From: Umezawaea tangerina
GTDB lineage: Bacteria; Actinomycetota; Actinomycetes; Mycobacteriales; Pseudonocardiaceae
Direction of reading: 5' to 3'
Assembly (NCBI RefSeq): GCF_003002815.1
Contig: NZ_PVTF01000007.1
Location: forward strand, 124,001-188,000
DNA length: 64,000 nt
How positions within the stretch are numbered: the first letter of the stretch is position 1; each line of letters opens with the position of its first letter. A model generated the notes under the pieces. The model did no database searches. It was not told the origin of the DNA and saw nothing but the letters and a program-made list of their open reading frames with translations. The translations under genes were made by a program, and so were the position numbers. Below are positions 8,221 to 15,751 of the stretch, piece after piece.

Positions 8221-9051
8221 ATGACCCGCACCGTGGACACGACCCAGGAGCTGGCCGCGTTCCTGCGGGCCCGGCGCGAAGGCCTGGACCCGGACGACTT
8301 CGGTCTCCCGGTCCGCAGGCGGTCGAGGCGGACGCCGGGACTGCGCCGCGAAGAGGTCGCCGAGCTGGCCGGGGTGAGCGTCGACTACGTCGTGCGGTTG
8401 GAGCAGGCCCGCGGCCTGCGGCCCTCGGCCGACGTGGTGGAGGCGCTGGCCGACGCCCTGCGCCTGACCCCCGACGAGCGCACCTACCTGTTCAACCTGG
8501 CCCAGCAGCGGCAGCCCGCCACCGACAAGCCCGCCACGGCCGCGGCACCGCCGCTGGCCCGGCTGGTCGCCGACCTGGCGCCGCTGCCCGCCATGCTGAT
8601 GAACCACCGCTCCGACATCCTGGCCTGGAACGACGAGATGGCGGAGCTGGTGCTGGACTTCGGCGAGCTGCCGCCCGCGCAGCGCAACTCGATCCGGATC
8701 TGCCTGCTGCACCCGCGGACCCGCGACCTCTACGTCGACCGCGACCAGGTGGTCCGGGAGAGCGTCGCCCACCTGCGCGCCGCGTGGGCCGCGCACCCGG
8801 AGGACCGGGAGCTGACCGACCTCATCGCCGAGCTCAGCGCCGAGGTCGAGGACTTCGCGCGGCAGTGGACGCGGCAGCCCGTCAAGGTGGGCGGCCGGGG
8901 GCGCAAGCTCATGCGGCACCCGGTCGCAGGCCTGGTCTCGGTGGACTTCGAGGTGCTGACGCCGTTGCAGGACCCGGACCAGCTGCTGGCGATCCACCGC
9001 CCGTCCGACGAGCGGAGCCGGGTCGCGCTGCAACGGCTCTGGGCCCGCTGA
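8221..9051 (+). CDS. XRE-family regulator with MmyB-like ligand domain
   Basis: 276-residue regulator. The N-terminal XRE helix-turn-helix (about 8-80) is recognised by RRTPGLRREEVAELAGVSVDYVVRLEQ, the signature of the actinobacterial MmyB group. The C-terminal half (about 105-275) is the PAS-like MmyB ligand-binding domain (MLMNHRSDILAWNDEMAELV). It probably controls the adjacent aldo/keto reductase and itself. ATG 8221 is the only reasonable start; the GGAGG just before it is closer than usual (two bases). Confidence 0.92.
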   Translation: MTRTVDTTQELAAFLRARREGLDPDDFGLPVRRRSRRTPGLRREEVAELAGVSVDYVVRLEQARGLRPSADVVEALADALRLTPDERTYLFNLAQQRQPATDKPATAAAPPLARLVADLAPLPAMLMNHRSDILAWNDEMAELVLDFGELPPAQRNSIRICLLHPRTRDLYVDRDQVVRESVAHLRAAWAAHPEDRELTDLIAELSAEVEDFARQWTRQPVKVGGRGRKLMRHPVAGLVSVDFEVLTPLQDPDQLLAIHRPSDERSRVALQRLWAR

Positions 9052-9201
9052 CCGACCGGCTTCCCCGCCGCCGAAGCGGACGACGGGTGTGCCGAGCCGC
9101 CCACGCGGTCACCGGCGGGCTTCACCGCGGCCGGACCACTCGACCGGTCGCGGTGTCCGGACGGTCCGAGGTCGCCGCGGCGGCCGACCGCACCGCCGGC
9201 G

Positions 9202-9324
9202 TCAGCCCGTCTTGGAGCGCGTCGTCGGCCTGGTCGTCGAGCGGGCGAGGTCGCGCAGCATCCAGACCGTCGCGCTCATCGCGAGCACGATCAGCGGCAG
9301 GTACTGCCAAAGCGTGTCCCACAT
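9202..9324 (-). CDS. Small single-span membrane protein (40 aa)
   Basis: Short gene on the reverse strand in the 445-base gap before the ABC transporter. It encodes 40 residues: a hydrophobic helix (YLPLIVLAMSATVWML, about 8-23) followed by a basic tail rich in Arg, Thr and Ser. GGAG lies seven bases upstream of ATG 9324, a good ribosome-binding site. Function unknown. The in-out topology with a basic cytoplasmic tail resembles small envelope or transporter-modulating peptides, but that is only a comparison. The rest of the gap (9052-9201, 9325-9464) shows nothing I can identify. Confidence 0.55.
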   Translation of the reverse strand: MWDTLWQYLPLIVLAMSATVWMLRDLARSTTRPTTRSKTG

Positions 9325-9464
9325 CGGCCCACTCCACCATCGTCGGAACGAATGTCGCGCACACCAGATCGGCTCGGGAGCGGCCGTTCAAACCTGTCGT
9401 GACGACTTTGTTCCCGGCGGTTCGCGAGGGGCCGATATTCGATCGCTGCGACGAGGACTTCTGC

Positions 9465-9482
9465 GGCACCATGAAAGGTGCC
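9465..9482 (+). promoter_or_regulatory. Hairpin in the ABC transporter leader
   Basis: GGCACC (9465-9470) pairs with GGTGCC (9477-9482) around ATGAAA, ending four bases before the AAGGGAG ribosome-binding site. It could be an operator or an RNA hairpin that tunes initiation; nothing else supports either role. Confidence 0.35.
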
Positions 9483-9496
9483 CCGAAGGGAGTCGG

Positions 9497-11323
9497 ATGG
9501 TCGCGCCGGGTTCGGAGAAACCTGCCCGCAAGAACGCTGTACTACTGGCCCTGCGCCTGTACGGGAAGGAGCTGCGCCGCCACGGGCTCGTCACCGTCGG
9601 AGCCCTGGTGTCGCCCGCGCTGGGCGTCACGTGCCAACTCTACCTCGCGCCGTTGGCGGTGGGCGCGCTCGTGGGGAAGCTCGCGGCCGGCGGCGACACC
9701 AGCACGGGTGTCGTGCTGCCGTACGTGCTGGCCTTCGGTGGCCTCATGCTCCTCTCGGAGCTGTTGTGGCGCATCGGAATCCACTGCCTCAACCGCACCG
9801 ACGGGCACGGGATCGAGCACCTGTCCGCGCTCGCCATGGACGAGCTGCTGGGCAAGGACGCGGCGTTCTTCCACGACAACTTCGCCGGGTCGCTCACCAA
9901 ACGGGTGCTGAGCTTCGCGTTCCGCTTCGAGGACTTCGTGGACGCGCTGTCGTTCAAGATCGTCGCGAACGTCGTCCCGCTGGGCTTCGCGTGCGTCGTG
10001 CTGTGGGGCTACAACCCGCTGCTGGTGCTGGTGCTGCTCGGCCTGATCCTGTTCACCGGCTTCGTGGTGGCGCCGCTCATCCGCCGCCGCCAGCGGCTGG
10101 TGGACCGGCGCGAGGCCGCCATCGCCAAGGTGTCCGGCCACGTCTCCGACACGCTCATGAACATGGAGACGGTGCGCGCGTTCGCCGCCGAGCCGCGGGA
10201 GAGCGCGGAGCACCGGACCCGCGCCGCCGAGCAGCGGACGCTGATGCTGCGTTCGTGGGACTACGGCAACCTGCGCATCGACACCGTGATCGCGCCGCTG
10301 TCCGTGCTCACCAACGCCCTCGGCCTCGCGGTCGCGGTCGGGGTCAGCGGCGGCCTCGGCGTGGAGGCGATCGTCGTGACGTTCGCCTACTTCGGCAACG
10401 CGACGCGGATCATGTTCGAGTTCAACCAGATCTACCGGCGGGTGGAGAGCACGCTCACCGAGGCGGCCCAGTTCACCGCGCTGCTGCTCGACCCGCCGAC
10501 CGTGATCGACCCGGAGCACCCGGAACGGCTGCGCGCCACCGACTCCGCCGTCCGGTTCGACAACGTCGTGTTCGCGCACGGCGGCGGCGAGCCGCTGTTC
10601 GACGGGCTCGACCTGGACATCCCGGCGGGCACGCGGATCGGGCTGGTCGGCCGTTCCGGCGGCGGCAAGACCACGCTCACCCGGTTGCTGCTGCGGCTGA
10701 TGGACGTCGACCGGGGCCGGATCCTGGTCGGTGGCCAGGACATCGCCACCCTGCGGCAGGCCGACCTGCGCGGCCTGATCGCGTACGTGCCGCAGGAACC
10801 GGCGATGTTCCACCGGACCCTGCGGGAGAACATCGCGTTCGCCCGGCCGGGCGCGACCGACGCGGAGGTCCACCGCGCCGCGCGCGCCGCCCACGTGACG
10901 GAGTTCGCGGACGCGCTGCCCGAGGGGTTCGACACCATGGTCGGCGAACGCGGCGTGAAGCTGTCCGGCGGGCAGCGGCAGCGGGTGGCGCTGGCCCGCG
11001 CGATCCTGCGGGACGCGCCGATCCTGCTGCTGGACGAGGCGACCAGCGCGCTCGACTCGGAGAGCGAGGTGCTGGTGCAGGAGGCGCTGTGGCGGCTCAT
11101 GGAGGGCCGCACGGCGATCGTGGTGGCGCACCGGCTGAGCACCGTGGTGCAGATGGACCGGCTGATCGTGCTGGACCGGGGCCGGATCGTCGAGCAGGGC
11201 ACCCACGCGGAGCTGCTGACCACCGACGGGATGTACGCGAAGCTGTGGCGCCACCAGTCCGGCGGCTTCCTCGACGAGGCGGTGTTCGACGAGTCGCTGT
11301 CCGGGGTGCGGATCGCGGAGTGA
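9497..11323 (+). CDS. ABC exporter half-transporter (TMD-NBD fusion)
   Basis: 608-residue ABC exporter with an N-terminal six-helix transmembrane domain (about 20-320) fused to a nucleotide-binding domain. Walker A GRSGGGKTT starts at 385, Q-loop is in YVPQEPAMF, signature LSGGQ is at 489-493 and Walker B ILLLDEATS is at 509-517, with catalytic Glu514. The H-loop is in VAHRLST. Half-transporters like this work as homodimers or with a partner; no second subunit lies nearby, so a homodimer is likely. The exported substrate is unknown. ATG 9497 follows AAGGGAG (9486-9492); upstream in-frame codons have atypical sequence. Confidence 0.93.
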   Translation: MVAPGSEKPARKNAVLLALRLYGKELRRHGLVTVGALVSPALGVTCQLYLAPLAVGALVGKLAAGGDTSTGVVLPYVLAFGGLMLLSELLWRIGIHCLNRTDGHGIEHLSALAMDELLGKDAAFFHDNFAGSLTKRVLSFAFRFEDFVDALSFKIVANVVPLGFACVVLWGYNPLLVLVLLGLILFTGFVVAPLIRRRQRLVDRREAAIAKVSGHVSDTLMNMETVRAFAAEPRESAEHRTRAAEQRTLMLRSWDYGNLRIDTVIAPLSVLTNALGLAVAVGVSGGLGVEAIVVTFAYFGNATRIMFEFNQIYRRVESTLTEAAQFTALLLDPPTVIDPEHPERLRATDSAVRFDNVVFAHGGGEPLFDGLDLDIPAGTRIGLVGRSGGGKTTLTRLLLRLMDVDRGRILVGGQDIATLRQADLRGLIAYVPQEPAMFHRTLRENIAFARPGATDAEVHRAARAAHVTEFADALPEGFDTMVGERGVKLSGGQRQRVALARAILRDAPILLLDEATSALDSESEVLVQEALWRLMEGRTAIVVAHRLSTVVQMDRLIVLDRGRIVEQGTHAELLTTDGMYAKLWRHQSGGFLDEAVFDESLSGVRIAE

Positions 11324-11350
11324 CCCGCGCGGTGTCCGCCGCGCGGGTCA
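11321..11350. terminator. Bidirectional terminator built from two stop codons
   Basis: Perfect 12-bp stem TGACCCGCGCGG (11321-11332) / CCGCGCGGGTCA (11339-11350) with a 6-base loop. The TGA of the ABC exporter is the left end and the TGA of the convergent CPBP protease is the right end, so one hairpin ends both genes with no extra DNA. Confidence 0.8.
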
Positions 11351-12106
11351 GGGGGCGTCGGAAGGCTCGGTCGGGTCGACCGGGAGGCCGTCGCGGCGGA
11401 ACAGCGGCGGCAGGAACCGCAGCATGAGCACCGACCAGGTCAGGTGGGTGATGAGGGGGGCCTGGATGCCGCCGGTCGCCCGGCGCTGGAGGCCGAACAG
11501 CGCCCCCATCACCCCCGACGCCAGCACCAGCGACGGGTTGCGGGTCGCGGTGGTCGCCAGCGCGTACACCGCCGTGGAGGCGAGCACGGGGTGCCGCCTG
11601 CCGGTCGCCGCGTACAGCGCGCCGCGGAAGAAGACCTCCTCGGCCGCGCCGTTGAGCAGGGTCGTGGCCAGGACCGGCGCCGTCGAGCCGCGGTCGGCGT
11701 AGCGCAGGACCCGCGAGATGGCCCGGTCCAGGAACGGGACGTGCCTGCACACCAGGGCGCACCCGTAGAACACGCCGAACGCGCCCACGCCCACCAGCAC
11801 CGGCGTCACGACCGGGCGGCGCAGCGCGTCGCGGTAGCGGGTCCGGCCCAGGTGCAGCGGCCCGGACGCCAGACCGCCGACCACCCACGTGGCCGCGGTG
11901 GCCGCGGTCAGGCCGTAGAACCGGGTCGAGTCCGGTGTGGACCGCAGGGACGCCCCGAGCAGCCCGGCACCCGCCAGCGACGTCGCGGCGACCACCCGGC
12001 GGCGCCGGTGGAACGCCTCGTCGGACTCGGTGTGCTCGCGCGGGACCTTCTCGACGAGCCAGGCGGGCATCCGCGCCACGACGCGCTCGCGCAGCGTCCG
12101 CGTCAT
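11348..12106 (-). CDS. CPBP-family intramembrane glutamic protease
   Basis: 252-residue membrane protein of the CPBP (Rce1/CAAX-like) family with about six hydrophobic segments. The catalytic motif EEVFFR is at 156-161, followed by LASGVMGALFGL and the histidine of ITHLTWS. Bacterial members cleave or process membrane peptides such as bacteriocins, or act in immunity; no bacteriocin gene is visible here. The ATG (12106) overlaps the stop of the upstream NAD(P)-binding gene (ATGA), so the two form an operon. Confidence 0.9.
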   Translation of the reverse strand: MTRTLRERVVARMPAWLVEKVPREHTESDEAFHRRRRVVAATSLAGAGLLGASLRSTPDSTRFYGLTAATAATWVVGGLASGPLHLGRTRYRDALRRPVVTPVLVGVGAFGVFYGCALVCRHVPFLDRAISRVLRYADRGSTAPVLATTLLNGAAEEVFFRGALYAATGRRHPVLASTAVYALATTATRNPSLVLASGVMGALFGLQRRATGGIQAPLITHLTWSVLMLRFLPPLFRRDGLPVDPTEPSDAP

Positions 12107-13008
12107 CCGCGGTCACCACCGCGCCGGGCCTTCGCCCGTTCGCCCAGTGCGGTGAGCACGGCGGTGTCGAAGTCCACCGGTGTGAACGGGACCAGCGAGC
12201 GGATCGAGTCGTCGCGCACGACGACCTCGTTGGCCATGGAGTCGATCAGCGACCGCCCTGTCTGCACGTCCACGTCGGTGACCAGGGCCAACCACCGCGA
12301 GGACAGTCCCGGCGTGAGCAGCGGCACGGGCACGACCGGCACGCGGCGGCCCTCGATCGCGGCGACCCGGCGCATCATCTCTACGTACTCGAGGACCTCC
12401 GAGCCGCCGATGTCGAACGGGCGCCCCTCGGTCTCCGGCACGTCCAGCACCCCGACGAGGTAGCGCACGACGTCGGCGACGGCGATCGGCTGGCAGCGGG
12501 TGCGCACCCAGCGCGGCGCGATCATCGCGGGCAGGTGCTCGACGAGCTGGCGGGTCATCTCCCACGAGATCCCGCCGTGCCCGACGACGATCCCGGCGCG
12601 CAGCGTCGTGACCGGCACACCGGACCCGCCCAGCAGCGACTCGACCTCGCGGCGGCTGCGCAGGTGCTCGGACAGGTCGTCGGAGTCGTTGCCCAGGCCG
12701 CCCAGGTAGACGATGCGGCGCGTGCCCGCGTCCGCGGCGGCCTTGGCGAAGGTCCGCGCGGCCTCGGCGTCGCGGTCGGCGAAGCGCGGGTCGTCCAGCG
12801 AGTGCACCAGGTAGTAGGCGACCTCGACGCCCTCCAGGGCGTCGGCCAGGGAGTCCGGGTCGTGCACGTCGCCGCGCACCGCCGTCCCCTCGCCCCGGTA
12901 CTCCTCGGGGTGGCGCGTCATGGCGCGCACGTCGTGCCCCTCCTCCACGAGGACGGGGCACAGCCTGCCGCCGATGAATCCGGACGCTCCGGTCACGAGT
13001 ACGCGCAC
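12103..13008 (-). CDS. NAD(P)H-binding atypical SDR (NmrA/NDUFA9-like)
   Basis: 301-residue atypical SDR starting directly with the Rossmann motif VLVTGASGFIGG. Further marks are YYLVHSLDD, GGLGND and TLRAGIVVGHGGISWEMTRQLVEHLPAMIAPRWVRT, typical of the NDUFA9-like NAD(P)-binding group. The C-terminal half carries a DUF2867-like segment. These proteins are usually redox sensors or lipid/quinone-related oxidoreductases; the role here is unknown. GTG 13008 is chosen because the fold begins at once; GTG 13014 is also possible and the ribosome-binding site is weak. Confidence 0.8.
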   Translation of the reverse strand: MRVLVTGASGFIGGRLCPVLVEEGHDVRAMTRHPEEYRGEGTAVRGDVHDPDSLADALEGVEVAYYLVHSLDDPRFADRDAEAARTFAKAAADAGTRRIVYLGGLGNDSDDLSEHLRSRREVESLLGGSGVPVTTLRAGIVVGHGGISWEMTRQLVEHLPAMIAPRWVRTRCQPIAVADVVRYLVGVLDVPETEGRPFDIGGSEVLEYVEMMRRVAAIEGRRVPVVPVPLLTPGLSSRWLALVTDVDVQTGRSLIDSMANEVVVRDDSIRSLVPFTPVDFDTAVLTALGERAKARRGGDRG

Positions 13009-13057
13009 GACCACCAGCCTGGTGCACCGGACCGGGTTCCGCTGGTTGGCCGACCGG

Positions 13058-13087
13058 CCGGGGAGCCGCGCCGCCGCGGCTCCCCGG
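13058..13087 (-). terminator. Terminator after the VanX-like gene
   Basis: Stem of 12 bp, 13058-13069 with 13076-13087 (core GGGGAGCCGC / GCGGCTCCCC), and a 6-base loop. It lies seven bases beyond the stop of the dipeptidase gene on the reverse strand and before the next gene on that strand. Confidence 0.7.
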
Positions 13088-13093
13088 TGGCGG

Positions 13094-13873
13094 TCACCCC
13101 ACGGACGACCGGGCGACGGGGAAGTCGAAGTAGGTATCCGGGAACGGCTCGCCGCGCAGGGTGAAGTGCCACCACTCCTCGGCCAGGTTGGTGAAGCCCG
13201 CCGCGTCCATCGCGTCCACCAGCAGGTCGCGGTTCCGTCGCGCGACACCGGTGATCCGCGGGTCGGCGGTGTGCGACAGCGGGTCGAAGCAGTCGTACCC
13301 GGTGCCCATGTCGACCATGTTGTCCGGGAAGCGCACCCCGACCGGCGCGTAGCAGGGCGTCAGGGGCTCGCCGGGCACGTACGGCCGCTGCGGCGCCGGG
13401 GGCAGCCGCACCAGCGTGACGTCCAGCGTGCTGCCCCGGCTGTGCCCGGAGCGCGCGGCGATGTAGCCGTCGAGGAAGAGCCTGGTCTTGTCGACCTGCG
13501 GGTAGAACTCGGCCTTCATCGTGGTGTCGGCCAGGTCCTCCGCCCAGCGGACGAAGTGGTCCACGGCCCGCTGCGGGCGGTAGCAGTCGTAGACCTTCAG
13601 GGTCAGGCCGAGCGGGCGCACCCGCTGCTGCACGGTCCGCAGCGCCTGCGCCGCCTGCCTGGTGAGCAGGCAGGTCGGTTCGAGGTAGCCGTCGATCGGG
13701 ACGCCGACGAAGTTGTGGCGGGTGTGGTAGCGGATCTCCTGCACGATCGTCGGGTCCACCGACCGGAGGGCGACGAACCCCGGTTGCGCGGTCCGCGCGG
13801 AGGCCGGGACGGGGACGAGGACGAGGGCCAGCGCGGCCAGCAGGGCGCACAGTGCTCTGGAACGGCTTCGCAT
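13094..13873 (-). CDS. Secreted VanX-like D-Ala-D-Ala dipeptidase (M15D)
   Basis: 259-residue zinc dipeptidase of peptidase family M15D. The motif SGHSRGSTLD supplies zinc ligands His144 and Asp151; EEWWHF supplies catalytic Glu233 and ligand His236. A cleavable Sec signal peptide is evident (ALCALLAALALVLVPVPASA). The enzyme should therefore act outside the membrane on D-Ala-D-Ala dipeptide or peptidoglycan-derived material. The vancomycin-resistance VanX is cytoplasmic and travels with vanH and vanA, neither of which is present, so a recycling or wall-turnover role is more likely. ATG 13873 or GTG 13876 may start it. Confidence 0.9.
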   Translation of the reverse strand: MRSRSRALCALLAALALVLVPVPASARTAQPGFVALRSVDPTIVQEIRYHTRHNFVGVPIDGYLEPTCLLTRQAAQALRTVQQRVRPLGLTLKVYDCYRPQRAVDHFVRWAEDLADTTMKAEFYPQVDKTRLFLDGYIAARSGHSRGSTLDVTLVRLPPAPQRPYVPGEPLTPCYAPVGVRFPDNMVDMGTGYDCFDPLSHTADPRITGVARRNRDLLVDAMDAAGFTNLAEEWWHFTLRGEPFPDTYFDFPVARSSVG

Positions 13874-13912
13874 CACGCGAGTGGTTCTACCGCGTGCGCC
13901 CCGCGGGCGGTG

Positions 13913-14575
13913 CTAATGAGACGGTGGGCTTTCGGGGGCTTCGGGTGTCCGCCCGACGGGCGCGGTGCCGTCGGGCAGCGGCCCGCGGTGGTCGGGGCGC
14001 AGGCCGTCGAGGGAGATGTGCAGCAGGCGGGTCCACATCCGGGGGCGGCAGTCGTCGGTGATCCGGACGGCGTGGCCCAGCGACACCAGCAGGAGCAGCA
14101 GGTCGTCGGTGGTCACGCCGGGGCGCAACAGGCCCGCGGCACCCGCGCGGGCGCACAGCTCGTCGATCACCAGGCGGAGCTGCCGGATGCCGTCCAGGTC
14201 GGGTTCCGCCCAGGTCAGCTCGAAGTTCTCCATGATCGCGCGGTGGCGCGCGTACCCGGCGAGGGCCTGCTCGTAGAAGTCGGTCAGCGCCGCCCAGGGG
14301 TCCTCGGCGTCGGCGGCCGCCCGGCGCGCGGAGTCCGCCCACCTCGTGAAGTCCTGGTGCAGGACCGTGCGGACGAGGTCCTCCTTCTTCGGGAAGTGCC
14401 GGTAGAGGGTCCCCATGCCCACCCCGCCGCGGCGGGCGATCTCGCGCACGTCCACCGCCGTGCCCTGCTCGGCCAGCACCTCGGCGGCGGCCTCGACGAT
14501 CGCCTCCCGGTTGCGGATCGCGTCCACGCGCGGCGCGCGCCGCCGTGCGGTGTCCTGCGGGTCGGCCAGTGCCAT
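13913..14575 (-). CDS. TetR-family regulator
   Basis: 220-residue TetR regulator with DNA-binding domain REAIVEAAAEVLAEQG, VDVREIARRGGVGMGTLYRHFPKKEDLV and the C-terminal SbtR-like domain (LVRTVLHQDFTRWADSARRAAADAEDPWAALTDFYEQ). Divergent from a deazaflavin-type oxidoreductase, with two identical palindromic sites in the 87-base spacer, which strongly suggests it represses both itself and that gene. Confidence 0.92.
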   Translation of the reverse strand: MALADPQDTARRRAPRVDAIRNREAIVEAAAEVLAEQGTAVDVREIARRGGVGMGTLYRHFPKKEDLVRTVLHQDFTRWADSARRAAADAEDPWAALTDFYEQALAGYARHRAIMENFELTWAEPDLDGIRQLRLVIDELCARAGAAGLLRPGVTTDDLLLLLVSLGHAVRITDDCRPRMWTRLLHISLDGLRPDHRGPLPDGTAPVGRTPEAPESPPSH

Positions 14576-14599
14576 GCGGCCGAGTCTACCTCCTTATCC

Positions 14600-14643
14600 G
14601 GAGCATGTGCTCCCCTCTGCTACCTTGGCGGAGCAACTGCTCC
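14600..14643. promoter_or_regulatory. Paired GGAGCA-N2-TGCTCC operators
   Basis: Two perfect palindromes of the same 14-base pattern, GGAGCATGTGCTCC (14600-14613) and GGAGCAACTGCTCC (14630-14643), sit 30 bases centre to centre in the divergent spacer. They are flanked by outward-facing TATCC (14595-14599) and GGATA (14644-14648), so the whole array is itself symmetric. Its position between a TetR gene and its presumed target makes this a very likely TetR operator. The downstream site ends seven bases before the GGGGAGG ribosome-binding site of the oxidoreductase. Confidence 0.8.
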
Positions 14644-14662
14644 GGATAGTGGGGAGGACGTA

Positions 14663-15184
14663 GTGTCCGACGAGACCGAGGTACAGGGCACCACCGGCTG
14701 GAACGACCGGATCATCGCCGAGTTCCGGGCGAACGGCGGGTACGTGTCGTGGAGCAGCGACGAGGACTTCGCCGCGGGGCGTCCGCTCCCGCCCCGGATC
14801 CCCGGCTTCGCCGACCGGGGCGTGCCGCTGGTCCTGGTGCACCACACGGGCGCCAAGACCGGGCGCGAGCGGATCAGCCCGCTGTTCTTCCAGCCGGTCG
14901 ACGACGGCTGGGCCGTCTTCGCGACCCACGGCGGCAGTCCGCGGAACCCGGTCTGGTACCACAACCTGATGGCCCACCCGCGGGCCGCGGTCGAGACCGG
15001 GACGGAGACGGTGCCGGTGGTGGCCCGGCTCGCCGAGGGCGCCGAGCGCGAGCGGCTCTGGGCGGCCGAGGTGGCGCTCGTCCCGAGGTTCGCCGAGTTC
15101 GAGGAGGCCTCCGGCAGGCAGATCCCCGTCGTCGTGCTGGACCGCGTCCCCGCCTCCGACGGGGACGACCCCGCGGCCCGGTGA
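14663..15184 (+). CDS. Nitroreductase-family F420-dependent oxidoreductase (DDN-like)
   Basis: 173-residue protein of the deazaflavin (F420)-dependent nitroreductase family. Signature segments are VLVHHTGAKTGRERISPLFFQPV and VFATHGGSPRNPVWYHNLMAHPRAAVETG, matching the split-barrel DDN fold that binds F420. Members reduce quinones, nitro compounds or xenobiotics with F420H2. GTG 14663 is supported by GGGGAGG five bases upstream. Likely repressed by the divergent TetR protein, as expected for a detoxification gene induced by its substrate. Confidence 0.92.
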   Translation: MSDETEVQGTTGWNDRIIAEFRANGGYVSWSSDEDFAAGRPLPPRIPGFADRGVPLVLVHHTGAKTGRERISPLFFQPVDDGWAVFATHGGSPRNPVWYHNLMAHPRAAVETGTETVPVVARLAEGAERERLWAAEVALVPRFAEFEEASGRQIPVVVLDRVPASDGDDPAAR

Positions 15185-15208
15185 ACCCGCCGATGTCCGA
15201 GCGCGCTC

Positions 15209-15240
15209 GCCGGGAGACCGGGACGACCCGGTCTCCCGGC
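15209..15240. terminator. Bidirectional terminator hairpin
   Basis: Perfect 14-bp stem GCCGGGAGACCGGG (15209-15222) / CCCGGTCTCCCGGC (15227-15240) closed by an ACGA tetraloop, between the convergent oxidoreductase and lipoprotein genes. Confidence 0.8.
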
Positions 15241-15253
15241 GGTGGCACGGGCG

Positions 15254-15751
15254 TCAGTCAGGGCAGGTGGACTTGACGACCTCCTCCTGCCCGGCGGCCT
15301 TGATCACGATGACGGCGGGTATCCCCAGAGCCTGGTGGGCGGGGATGAGGAACGCGCCGACCGTGCAGGCGATCTGCAGGGACGCGACCGGGTCCAGGTC
15401 GTCGAGGGTGGCCCCGTCGACCCGCACGGTGGCGTGGTCCGCGGTGGGCACTCCGACGTCCTCCGGGGACAGCCGGACGCCCGGCCGCAGCGAGGTCTCC
15501 AGCCCGGCCGCCCGTTCGGTGTCCGTCGGTCCCGCGGCCAGCAGGTCGAGCCGGTCCTGCAGGGGCAGGTCGGCCGCACCGGGCCGCAGGACCGGGTGCG
15601 TGGCGTGGCGCAGGACGAAGTGCAGCTGCACCCCGCCGCCCTCGTCGTCGCCCTTGAGGGGCTCGCCGTAGGTGAACGGTTCGGTGCCGGAGATGCCGCA
15701 CCCGGCCAGCAGCAGGCCGAGCAGGGCGACGGCGGGCCGACGGCGGGTCAT
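15254..15751 (-). CDS. GerMN-like secreted lipoprotein of a two-component operon
   Basis: 165-residue lipoprotein. The signal peptide ends in lipobox LLAGC, so the mature protein is lipid-anchored at Cys18. The body has the GerMN-like pattern known from LpqB-type lipoproteins: VQLHFVLRHATHPVLRPG, LDLLAAGPTDTERAAGLETSLRPG. It is the third gene of the response regulator-histidine kinase-lipoprotein operon, its ATG overlapping the kinase stop (ATGA). LpqB modulates the MtrB kinase; a similar accessory role for the kinase upstream is an inference from operon order. Confidence 0.8.
   Translation of the reverse strand: MTRRRPAVALLGLLLAGCGISGTEPFTYGEPLKGDDEGGGVQLHFVLRHATHPVLRPGAADLPLQDRLDLLAAGPTDTERAAGLETSLRPGVRLSPEDVGVPTADHATVRVDGATLDDLDPVASLQIACTVGAFLIPAHQALGIPAVIVIKAAGQEEVVKSTCPD

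Noticed and set aside
13094-13873. A vancomycin-resistance locus
   Set aside because: Only a VanX-like gene is present, it is exported, and no ligase, dehydrogenase or VanRS-like pair adjoins it.
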